Shown here: positions 1 to 6,448 of the stretch, piece by piece
Layout of the letters: each line of letters opens with the position of its first letter
Position numbering within the stretch: position 1 is the stretch's first letter
From: an uncultured Chitinophagaceae bacterium
Lineage (GTDB): Bacteria > Bacteroidota > Bacteroidia > Chitinophagales > Chitinophagaceae
NCBI GenBank assembly: GCA_934502905.1
Contig: CAKSVK010000151.1
Coordinates: 1 to 8,357 of the forward strand
DNA length: 8,357 nucleotides
Reading direction: 5' to 3'
Made by a program: the position numbers and the translations under genes
Notes under the pieces: model-generated
Told to the model about the DNA's origin: nothing
What the model saw: only the letters and a program-made list of their open reading frames with translations
Databases searched by the model: none

Positions 1-77
1 CGCTGCAGCAGCAACCGGTTTGTAAGAAGTCTGTTGAAGACGGAAGCGATATGAATGAGAAAAGACGGGAAAATTAA
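1..77 (+). CDS. Possible 3' end of an upstream gene (partial)
   Basis: The third forward frame is open from the window edge to a TAA at 75-77 and would encode about 24 C-terminal residues, hydrophilic and charged (ending in NEKRREN). It would converge on the membrane-protein gene whose stop lies at 81-83, leaving a 3-bp gap. No family can be recognised from so short a tail. The first frame is also open to a TGA at 52-54, so the correct frame is uncertain. On the opposite strand there is no ATG in this stretch. Whether any gene ends here can only be settled from sequence to the left. Confidence 0.3.
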   Translation, partial: LQQQPVCKKSVEDGSDMNEKRREN

Positions 78-80
78 AAT

Positions 81-773
81 TTATTTATGCTGCAGGTTGG
101 CTAATTCCGTTTCCAGGTAATCCAGCAGGTAATAAATAAAGATGATAAGCCCTGTCATTTCCAGTATTTCTTCAACGCTGGCGCTGATAATATAAAGCAT
201 ATTATCCATTCCCCTGGTATCTATGATCTTTCCCCCGATCATCTCAAAACCGGCAGCGCCGGCAACATATATTGTTCCTGCCAGTAAAAAGCCATTCCTT
301 GTTTTTGCCGGAAGTGATCTTAATAAGCTGAGGGACGACAGGAGAAAAACCAGCGCTAATAAAAGATAGGGAACAATCCACAGGAATTTAAAAAATCCGC
401 CCGATCGCCAGCCCTTATTATAGATCAGGAGGTTGACGCGTTCGTGTATGGAAATAGTTTCATCCAGGGCCAGGAAAAGAAAGAGGAAGCAAATAAGCAA
501 CCAGTGAAAAGTGGGTTGCTTGCTTTTTTTCTTTAAAACATATATAAAATAGGCGGAGGCGGCAGTGATCAATAATAAAAGGGTATTAAAAAAGGACGGG
601 ATATTTGTTTCCTGATCCAGGAAAAAAAGCTTTAGCAAGCTGGGGCGGCTGGTATCAAACAATTGCGGATAGTAGACCGTAATAACAGCAACATGCAGTA
701 GCACCAGCACTACCAGGCATATTACAAGGGCACGAACAAAAGCATTTCGATCTATCAATGTCAGCTTTGGCAT
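81..773 (-). CDS. Uncharacterised six-helix membrane protein
   Basis: A 230-residue integral membrane protein of unknown function. I use the ATG at 773; an in-frame TTG two codons upstream (777-779) lies inside a promoter-like box and is less likely. Hydrophobic segments lie at about residues 11-33, 60-79, 90-106, 129-152, 161-180 and 193-217, so six helices are predicted, with no signal peptide cleavage site. Between helices 1 and 2 is a polar motif, FLDQETNIPS (about 51-60). Charged residues lie in or at the ends of the helices: D104, E105, H110 and E111 around the end of helix 3 (pattern DExxxxHE), E177 in helix 5 (GFEMIGG), and E201, E202 and E205 in helix 6 (EExxEMxG). Such a pattern could form a metal or proton site, but this is inference. 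It stands alone between a symporter gene upstream on the same strand and the window edge; the 181-bp gap with hairpins argues against co-transcription. Confidence 0.8.
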   Translation of the reverse strand: MPKLTLIDRNAFVRALVICLVVLVLLHVAVITVYYPQLFDTSRPSLLKLFFLDQETNIPSFFNTLLLLITAASAYFIYVLKKKSKQPTFHWLLICFLFLFLALDETISIHERVNLLIYNKGWRSGGFFKFLWIVPYLLLALVFLLSSLSLLRSLPAKTRNGFLLAGTIYVAGAAGFEMIGGKIIDTRGMDNMLYIISASVEEILEMTGLIIFIYYLLDYLETELANLQHK

Positions 774-776
774 TAC

Positions 777-784
777 CAAATATA
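777..784 (-). promoter_or_regulatory. -7 promoter element TATATTTG
   Basis: Read on the minus strand this is TATATTTG, an exact match to the Bacteroidota -7 consensus TANNTTTG. Only three bases separate it from the ATG at 773, so transcription would start at or next to the start codon. No clear TTG (-33) is seen upstream; the upstream 40 bp are very AT-rich. Confidence 0.45.
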
Positions 785-877
785 AAAAATACGATTAATA
801 AATTGATAACTATAAATTAATGAAGATACCTGTTGCAATGTGTTTTGCTTGCAGATCGATTATGCCGGAAAAATTTC

Positions 878-894
878 CCCTGCCTGCATCAGGG
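878..894 (-). terminator. Small hairpin with T-run, weak terminator candidate
   Basis: CCCTG (878-882) and CAGGG (890-894) form a 5-bp stem with a 7-nt loop. On the minus strand the stem is followed within about 5 bases by TTTTT (869-873 on the plus strand is AAAAA). It lies 60 bp past the symporter stop and could be a second terminator for it. The stem is short, so this is tentative. Confidence 0.25.
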
Positions 895-906
895 CACAGC
901 GTGGTA

Positions 907-953
907 ATATGATCCGGCACAAGTCACCCTTTGGAAAAGTTGCGCCGGCATAT
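907..953 (-). terminator. Stem-loop immediately after the symporter stop codon
   Basis: CCGGCACAA (914-922) faces TTGCGCCGG (940-948) across a 17-nt loop. The one mismatch becomes a G-U pair in the minus-strand RNA, so all nine positions pair only in the transcript of the symporter gene. ATATG (907-911) and CATAT (949-953) extend the stem by five more pairs past a 2-nt bulge (912-913). The structure ends one base after the symporter stop (955-957). No U-tract follows directly, so it may be a 3'-end stabiliser or part of a terminator with the small hairpin at 878-894. Confidence 0.5.
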
Positions 954-954
954 C

Positions 955-2196
955 TCATGCTGCTTTTACTTCCGGAGCGAACTTTTCACCGGTCAGGCGG
1001 GTAACTATCATGGCTGCCACGGTATTACCGGTAGCATTCAGGATCGTAGCCAACGGGTCTACCAATGTGCCAATGATCATTACGGATGGGATCGCCTCTA
1101 CCGGCAGCTTATAAGCGGAGATCATCAGCATTTCACCAATATAACCTCCATTGGGAATGCCGCCGGCCACCATACTAACCAGGATGGTAATGCCCAGCGC
1201 TGTTGCCAGGTTAGCCGGTTCAAAGAAATTCCACCCGAGCAGTTGAAAAGCAACATATATTTTCACTATGGAGGAGATAGAAGATCCGTTTTTGTGAATG
1301 GTAGTACCCAGGGGAATTACAACATTCGCTACAGAACCGGGAATGCCTATTTTTTCTGCTGCCAGCAGGTTAGCCGGCATGGTTGCCAGACTGCTACAGG
1401 TACTGATGGCTGTTATGGAAGGTACAATGTTATTTTTCCAGAATCGCCTGACACCGGCGGTTCCATTGCCGATAAATGCATACAAACTGAAAAATACAAG
1501 AAAGTAGATAGCTGCTGTAGAATAATATAAGGCCATCGGCTTTGCATAAAAGCCGAAAAGCTGTGGACCCAGGGTTGCTGCCTGGTAGGCTACATAAGCG
1601 CCGAGGCCTACAGGCGCCAGTTTCATAATAAGCAGCAGCAGCTTTTTCATGACCTCATTTCCGGCTATCAGAAAATCATATACAGGTTTGGCTGCCCTAC
1701 CGGAGGAACGAACTGCCGTGCCCAGCAAAAATGAAAATAGAAGTAATGCCAGCATGTGTTGCCGCGACAACAATTCATAGAATTCACCGACGGTGAAAAA
1801 GCCAACAATGCGTTCACCCCATCCCAGGTCATCATTTATAGGGGGAGCCACCCGGCTTTCCAGTGCAGGTTGTGTAACGGGAAACAGGTAAACCGCCAAT
1901 ATAGCGAACAATGCGGCTGAAAGAATAAAGCACAGAAATGTAAAAACCATTGCTGCCAGTATCTTTCCGAGTTTATTTCGTTGTTCAATACCGGCTACGG
2001 CCGTAGTAATGGCAAAAAATACAAGGGGCACAACCGTAACAAATAACAGGTTCAGAAAGATATCCCCGACAGGCTTCAGCCAGTTGACGGAAGCCGGGAA
2101 GAGAATACCGAAAACGCTACCCGCTATCATACCTGCGAGTAACAAAATGATATTGGAATAGGTTTTCCAGAATGAGATCCGGCTGGTCAACATCAT
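955..2196 (-). CDS. Dicarboxylate/amino acid:cation symporter (DAACS/GltP-like) family transporter
   Basis: A secondary transporter of the inner membrane, about 413 residues from the ATG at 2196 (an ATG follows immediately at 2193). A longer frame reaches an ATG at 2250 (431 residues), but those 18 residues are polar and precede the usual family start just before helix 1 (about residues 13-33). Family hallmarks are present: a serine-rich HP1 region STCSS (265-269), IPLGTTI before the TM7 motif, a GGIPNGG tip in HP2 (345-351), and DPLATILNATGN in the last helix (380-391). The key residues deviate: against archaeal GltPh, the NMDGT motif reads HKNGS (301-305), the substrate-binding Arg397 is Ala383, and Asp405 is Asn391; Asp394, Thr398 and Asn401 are kept. 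Coupling ion and substrate are therefore uncertain, and an acidic amino acid is not a safe guess. A TATTTTTA box (2213-2220, minus) 16 bp upstream is a weak -7 candidate. Family assignment is firm; function is not. Confidence 0.88.
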   Translation of the reverse strand: MMLTSRISFWKTYSNIILLLAGMIAGSVFGILFPASVNWLKPVGDIFLNLLFVTVVPLVFFAITTAVAGIEQRNKLGKILAAMVFTFLCFILSAALFAILAVYLFPVTQPALESRVAPPINDDLGWGERIVGFFTVGEFYELLSRQHMLALLLFSFLLGTAVRSSGRAAKPVYDFLIAGNEVMKKLLLLIMKLAPVGLGAYVAYQAATLGPQLFGFYAKPMALYYSTAAIYFLVFFSLYAFIGNGTAGVRRFWKNNIVPSITAISTCSSLATMPANLLAAEKIGIPGSVANVVIPLGTTIHKNGSSISSIVKIYVAFQLLGWNFFEPANLATALGITILVSMVAGGIPNGGYIGEMLMISAYKLPVEAIPSVMIIGTLVDPLATILNATGNTVAAMIVTRLTGEKFAPEVKAA

Positions 2197-2275
2197 AACC
2201 TGGCTGTTTGTATAAAAATAGGACAAAGCATCAGGAAAACTATCCTGCATATTGAATTTTACCCTGAATCCCAGG

Positions 2276-2297
2276 CTGCATCCTATGACTGATGCAG
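2276..2297. repeat. Perfect 7-bp inverted repeat CTGCATC/GATGCAG
   Basis: CTGCATC (2276-2282) and GATGCAG (2291-2297) flank an 8-nt spacer in the gap between the helicase stop (2362) and the symporter start (2196). It could be a hairpin ending the helicase transcript or an operator upstream of the symporter. No T-run follows on the minus strand, so termination is not well supported. Confidence 0.25.
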
Positions 2298-2361
2298 GTT
2301 GTTTTGCCTGTTGGGAGCAGCCACCCGTTGGAAGGTTCCACTACAGAAAGCAGAAAGATTT

Positions 2362-3705
2362 TTACGACTGATCTACTGTTTTCACGATCTGTACTTTTAC
2401 TTTTTTGCCTTTTATTTTTTTATCCTTCAGCGCATGCAGGATATGAGCTGCCCGGCTTTTTTTTACGGCAGCAAAGGCATTGAAATCATTTACTTCTATC
2501 AGCCCGATATCTTCACTCCGGATACCGCCATTGTGAATGATATACCCTGCAATATCTCCCTTGCTGACCTTATCTTTTTTACCCAGTGAAAAATTGAAGG
2601 TTACCCAGCCTGGCTTTTCGGGCAGGATATAGGGCGGGGGGCATGTGATGGTTTCTATATCTTCCCCGATATAAGGAGGCAGGTATTCTTTTTCGTTGAT
2701 CATCAGTATTACCGTGCCGCTGGCATCCATTCGCGCTGTCCTTCCGTTTCTGTGTGTAAAGGTAGCTTCAGAATCCGGCAGGTTATAATGAATGATGTAC
2801 CGTATAAATGAGATGTCAAGTCCCCGGGCAGCAAGATCGGTTGTAATCAGGAAGTCTACCGTCCCGTTCCTGAACTTGCTCAGGGCATTCTCCCGGTCTT
2901 TTTGTTCCATGGAACCATGGTAAAACTCATGTATGATACCTTTACCGGACAGATATTCACTTAGTTGGGCTATCTCGCTCTTGTGATTGCAGAAAATAAT
3001 AGCTGACCGGTTGCCTGTATGGCATAATAACCGGAAAAGGGCTTCCGGTCTGTATATATCGTTGATGGGCAGCTGCTGAAGTTTCAGCTTGGTCTCCGGC
3101 TTTTTTTCACCGCTCACAAAATTCAGGGTCTCCAGCTGGTGGGTAGGTAAAAAATCCGGGATAGCAGCAGCTTCGGTAGCCGAGGTAAAAATGCGTTTGT
3201 GTATGGCCGGGAGAGAATCTGCAAGAAATTTTATTTCATCTGTAAAGCCCAGTTCCAGCGACTTATCATATTCATCCATGATCAGCCATGATATGGTGCC
3301 GGTGGTGATATTTTCCCGCCGGATATGATCGCCCAGTCTTCCTGGTGTACCCACGATCACTGCAGGCGCTTCCAGCAGGTTGTTTTCCTCTATTTCCCTT
3401 TTATGCCCGCCATAGCAGGCTGTAATTTTAAAGCCTGTATTCATTTGCCTGAATACCTTTTCAATCTGTAAGGCCAGTTCCCTGGAGGGCACTACTATCA
3501 ATACCTGCGTCCCTTTTATCCCTGGTTCTAAAAACTGCCATACAGGAAGCAGGAATGCCAGTGTTTTTCCCGTTCCGGTATCGGATAACAGCAGCAGATC
3601 ATGATCCTTTTGCGCTGCATCTGCGGCAGCCTGCTGCATTTTATTCAGTTCCTTTATCCCCAATGACTGTAATACCTGCTCCGTTTTCTTTTCCTGTTTT
3701 ATCAT
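2362..3705 (-). CDS. DEAD-box-family ATP-dependent RNA helicase with DbpA-like RNA-binding domain
   Basis: A 447-residue RNA helicase, cytoplasmic, expected to remodel structured RNA using ATP. Both RecA-like domains are complete: Q-motif glutamine near residue 24-25, motif I SDTGTGKT (41-48), Ia PSRELALQ (73-80), GG (99-100), Ib TPGRL (120-124), motif II DEYD (144-147), motif III SAT (175-177), IV around 234-241, V TTDLAARGLD (288-297) and VI HRNGRTAR (318-325). Motif II is DEYD rather than DEAD, and motif VI differs from HRIGRTGR. Residues about 368-441 resemble the DbpA RNA-binding domain (SKGDIAGYI, EDIGLIEV, KIKGKKVKVQIV); in E. coli DbpA this domain targets 23S rRNA during 50S assembly, so a role in ribosome assembly is plausible by inference. 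Start at the ATG of 3705 agrees with family length and with a -7 box just upstream. The 165-bp gap to the symporter start suggests a separate unit. I do not assign dbpA because DEAD-box paralogues are easily confused. Confidence 0.9.
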   Translation of the reverse strand: MIKQEKKTEQVLQSLGIKELNKMQQAAADAAQKDHDLLLLSDTGTGKTLAFLLPVWQFLEPGIKGTQVLIVVPSRELALQIEKVFRQMNTGFKITACYGGHKREIEENNLLEAPAVIVGTPGRLGDHIRRENITTGTISWLIMDEYDKSLELGFTDEIKFLADSLPAIHKRIFTSATEAAAIPDFLPTHQLETLNFVSGEKKPETKLKLQQLPINDIYRPEALFRLLCHTGNRSAIIFCNHKSEIAQLSEYLSGKGIIHEFYHGSMEQKDRENALSKFRNGTVDFLITTDLAARGLDISFIRYIIHYNLPDSEATFTHRNGRTARMDASGTVILMINEKEYLPPYIGEDIETITCPPPYILPEKPGWVTFNFSLGKKDKVSKGDIAGYIIHNGGIRSEDIGLIEVNDFNAFAAVKKSRAAHILHALKDKKIKGKKVKVQIVKTVDQS

Positions 3706-3710
3706 GGGGT

Positions 3711-3718
3711 CAAAAGTA
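3711..3718 (-). promoter_or_regulatory. -7 promoter element TACTTTTG for the helicase
   Basis: On the minus strand this reads TACTTTTG, an exact match to TANNTTTG. A CTG (one mismatch to the TTG -33 box) lies 18 bases upstream, within the 17-23 spacing known from Bacteroidota. Only 5 bases separate the box from the ATG at 3705, implying no leader or almost none. Confidence 0.45.
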
Positions 3719-3849
3719 GCATATTTCGGGAAGTGTCAGCAGATATGCCATTGTCATACCCCGGCAAGAGAGACATTATCGTATACTCCATGAAAACCGG
3801 TAGATTTAAAATCAGCAATAGTACTGATGGAAGCAACCTTTATTTTCCT

Positions 3850-3857
3850 GATTTTTG
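3850..3857 (+). promoter_or_regulatory. Near-match -7 element GATTTTTG for the kinase-regulator pair
   Basis: Seven of eight positions match TANNTTTG, 12 bp before the ATG at 3870. CTG at 3824-3826 is 23 bases upstream and a weak -33 candidate. Together with the helicase promoter on the other strand it would make 3706-3869 a divergent promoter region. Tentative. Confidence 0.28.
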
Positions 3858-3869
3858 TACATACCATTC

Positions 3870-5801
3870 ATGAGCAGCATTGTAAAAATACTTTTTCTTC
3901 TTCACCTGGTATTGCTTTTACCTGGCCTGCGCCTGCAGGGCCAGGCAGACAGGTATGTGGATAGCCTGAGCAGCTTATTGAATAAAGTAACTTCTGATAC
4001 TGCCCGGGCAGATATCCTGTTTGCACTTTCGGACTATACATCGACTGATAGCGCCACCGGCGTGGGGTATGCAAAAAAGGCATTTACCCTGGAGCTGAAC
4101 GCTTTCTATACGGGAAAGGCTCATTTTTATATGGGGTTGGCTTTGTTTGACTATGATCATGACAGGGCGATCAGGGAATTTACGTTGGCGGATAGTCTGT
4201 TAGCTCCTTTCGACCAGCAGGAAGCTTTCCTGCTGAGAAGCAGGTCATGGTCCAATATTGCCGGTTTGTACCAGCGCAAAAGTGAAAATGAAAAATTTGT
4301 AGACCTGTTGCTTACCAAAGCCATTCCCCTGGCTGAACAGGCGGGAGACAGCTCAAGGGTTGGAAGGAGTTATCTTATGCTGGCCCTGCCGTTTATGAAT
4401 TTCGGGGAATACAATAAGGCGATTGCCTATTTTGAAAAGTCCATTGCAATGCTGAAACGTTGGGACGCTTCGGGTAATGACCTTGCAGATGCCTATGTGA
4501 ATCTGGCCAAATGTAATATATTATCCAAACGGGCAGGAAAGGCAAAGCCCCTGCTGGATAGTGCATGGCTGATCCTGGGCCAAAACCCTGAATCATTCTA
4601 TGTACCTGCATATTATAGTGTTTTAAGCATGTATTATGTTTGGATAAAAGATTTTACAGCAGCCGAAAAAAGCCTGAACAAAGGACTGGAGATAGCGGAG
4701 CGTAAAAAATATACCGGTGACATCAGGATGTTGTTGTATGGAAAGGTGGAGATTTTTGAACAGCAAAAGGAATATGGAAGAGCAATCGATATATTAAAAA
4801 AGCTCCTGGATGAAAACCATATTTCTGTATTGGGAGATAAAATAACAGTATACCGCCACCTGTCGCTGATGGAAGCAAAACGGGGAAACATGGAAGAGGC
4901 CTTTAACTGGCTGAATGCATACAGCGATTTAAAGGACAGCCTGTACGACACGCAAACCCGCCTGAAAATATCAGATCTTGAGCTGAAATACAATTATTCA
5001 GAAAAAGAGAAGCAGTTGCTGCTGGCACAAAACAAAGCCCGTTTGCAGCAGGTATATACCGGGGTAAGCCTGGCAGGTTTTGCCGTGGCAGTGCTGGCAT
5101 TCCTGTTTTTCTTCAGGCAGAGGAAAGCAAAAACAGAGCAGCAACTGAAATCCATGGAGCAGCAGCAGCAGATAGAAGTGACAAAGGCATTACTACTCGG
5201 GGAAGAAAAGGAACGCAGCCGTCTGGCAAGGGAATTACATGACGGCATGGGCGGCTTGCTTGCCAACGTACGCATGCAGATGGAAGAGATGCTGGAAGAG
5301 GATGCAGCGGGACGAAAGCATACGCTGATCCGGAAGATGGATAATAGTGTGCAGGAGCTCAGGCGTATTGCCCGGAATATGATGCCGGAGTCGCTGCTGC
5401 GTTCGGGGCTGGAGTCTGCCATAATTGATCTGTGCCAGTCATTTTCCACAGACCGCGTACGCATTGAGTACCAGCTCATGAATATTGAACGATCTATTCC
5501 TCAGCAGGAACAGCTCATTATATACCGTATTGTGCAGGAACTTTTGGCCAATGCGCTCAGGCATGCCGGCGCTTCCGAGATCTTTGTGCAATGCAGCCAG
5601 GCGGAAAAGATGTTTCATATTACCGTAGAAGATAATGGGGTAGGGTTTGATGCCCGGGGAATAGCTGGAAAACAAAAAGGGATCGGTTTTGAAAATATAC
5701 GAAGCCGGGTAGAGTTTTTGAACGGCAGGCTGGAGGTAAGCTCCGCCTCAAATAAAGGAACAGTTATAAATATAGAAATATATGTCTCAGAGCCCGCTTA
5801 A
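3870..5801 (+). CDS. TPR-containing membrane sensor histidine kinase (NarX/HPK7 type)
   Basis: A 643-residue sensor kinase from the ATG at 3870; an in-frame TTG at 3855 overlaps a promoter-like box and is less likely. Residues 1-25 form a signal peptide or anchor (hydrophobic VKILFLLHLVLLLPGL). About 45-355 is all-helical with roughly seven or eight TPR-like repeats (for example GEYNKAIAYFEKSIAML near 180-195), placed outside the cytoplasmic membrane. A short coiled coil (about 360-393) precedes one membrane helix (about 397-416). A cytoplasmic helix leads into a HisKA_3 dimerisation domain with RELHDGMGG, in which His457 is the predicted phosphorylation site. The ATPase domain has the N box (Asn561 in ELLANALRHA), DNGVGF (Asp588) and KGIGFENI. 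All catalytic parts are present; no HAMP or PAS domain is seen. Its last 20 bases overlap the response regulator, so the two are a translationally linked pair. The signal sensed cannot be inferred. Confidence 0.92.
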   Translation: MSSIVKILFLLHLVLLLPGLRLQGQADRYVDSLSSLLNKVTSDTARADILFALSDYTSTDSATGVGYAKKAFTLELNAFYTGKAHFYMGLALFDYDHDRAIREFTLADSLLAPFDQQEAFLLRSRSWSNIAGLYQRKSENEKFVDLLLTKAIPLAEQAGDSSRVGRSYLMLALPFMNFGEYNKAIAYFEKSIAMLKRWDASGNDLADAYVNLAKCNILSKRAGKAKPLLDSAWLILGQNPESFYVPAYYSVLSMYYVWIKDFTAAEKSLNKGLEIAERKKYTGDIRMLLYGKVEIFEQQKEYGRAIDILKKLLDENHISVLGDKITVYRHLSLMEAKRGNMEEAFNWLNAYSDLKDSLYDTQTRLKISDLELKYNYSEKEKQLLLAQNKARLQQVYTGVSLAGFAVAVLAFLFFFRQRKAKTEQQLKSMEQQQQIEVTKALLLGEEKERSRLARELHDGMGGLLANVRMQMEEMLEEDAAGRKHTLIRKMDNSVQELRRIARNMMPESLLRSGLESAIIDLCQSFSTDRVRIEYQLMNIERSIPQQEQLIIYRIVQELLANALRHAGASEIFVQCSQAEKMFHITVEDNGVGFDARGIAGKQKGIGFENIRSRVEFLNGRLEVSSASNKGTVINIEIYVSEPA

Positions 5802-6426
5802 TATTTCCGTGATCATAGTGGAGGACCACAGTATTTTTGTGGAAGGATTGAACAGCATTTTTGAGAGAGTAGAAGGATTGACGGTGAAAGGAACATTTGC
5901 AGATGGTGAATCAGCCCTGGCGTTCCTGAAAAAAGAAGAGGTGGATGTTGTATTCCTCGATATCAGTTTGCCCGAAATGTCCGGACTGGAAGTTTGTAAA
6001 GTCATCAAGGCGATGAACCGGAACATCAAGGTCATAGCGCTCACCAACCATACGGAAAAAAGTGTTATCCAGGAGATGCTGCAGAACGGTGCTAACGGTT
6101 ATTTGCTGAAGAACAGCTCCCGGCAGGACCTGGTTGCTGCCATACAGGAGGTAATAAACAACCGGTTTGTAATGCCGCAGGAGCTGCAATCTGTATTGTT
6201 TTCCCCGGGTAGTGGCGGAAATATCCCGAGGTTGACTACCCGTGAAAAAGAGATTCTGCTGCTGGTGAGCAACGGACATACTACGGCAGCTATAGCCAAA
6301 CAGTTGTTCATCAGTCCGCAAACGGTAGAAACGCATCGCAGGAACCTGATGCAGAAGCTGGAAGTGAACAACTCGGCCGCAATGATAAAAAAAGCCCTGG
6401 AAGCAGGATTGTTACCTGACGTCTGA
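5782..6426 (+). CDS. NarL/LuxR-family response regulator
   Basis: A 214-residue DNA-binding response regulator and cognate partner of the overlapping kinase. The receiver domain (about 8-125) has the acidic pair Glu14-Asp15, the phospho-acceptor Asp60 in VVFLDISLPEMSG, Thr88 and Lys110, the full set needed for phosphorylation. A linker (about 128-147) joins a LuxR-type helix-turn-helix (about 148-210) with LTTREKEILLLVSNG, the recognition-helix region SPQTVETHRRNLMQKL and a normal C-terminus. The ATG at 5782 lies 20 bases before the kinase stop, a common arrangement for coupled translation. Its targets are unknown: no adjacent gene is an obvious regulon member, since the next gene downstream is convergent. 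The assignment as transcriptional regulator is firm. Confidence 0.95.
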   Translation: MSQSPLNISVIIVEDHSIFVEGLNSIFERVEGLTVKGTFADGESALAFLKKEEVDVVFLDISLPEMSGLEVCKVIKAMNRNIKVIALTNHTEKSVIQEMLQNGANGYLLKNSSRQDLVAAIQEVINNRFVMPQELQSVLFSPGSGGNIPRLTTREKEILLLVSNGHTTAAIAKQLFISPQTVETHRRNLMQKLEVNNSAAMIKKALEAGLLPDV

Positions 6427-6441
6427 TCATTCCTGTCAGGT
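6414..6441. terminator. Weak hairpin between convergent genes
   Basis: ACCTGAC (6414-6420) and GTCAGGT (6435-6441) form a perfect 7-bp stem with a 14-nt loop that spans the response regulator stop (6424-6426). It sits in the 22-bp gap to the convergent acetyltransferase and could act on both strands. Neither side has a good T-run, so intrinsic termination is only possible. Confidence 0.3.
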
Positions 6442-6448
6442 TGATTTC

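Noticed and set aside
12..25. 14-bp word CAACCGGTTTGTAA, repeated at 6159-6172 inside the response regulator
   Set aside because: One exact 14-mer pair in over 8 kb is close to chance expectation, and the flanks do not match; no sign of a duplicated regulator or an element end.
931..1530. Long plus-strand open frame (199 codons) antisense to the symporter
   Set aside because: It lies almost wholly opposite a clear DAACS-family gene, and its translation is rich in Cys, His and Gly with no domain character, as expected of a shadow frame.
2197..2361. Helicase and symporter as one operon
   Set aside because: Same strand, but separated by 165 bp with an inverted repeat, and no functional link between them.
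4994..5479. Minus-strand open frame (161 codons) antisense to the kinase
   Set aside because: Serine- and cysteine-rich low-complexity translation opposite the conserved HisKA_3 region; typical shadow of a coding strand.
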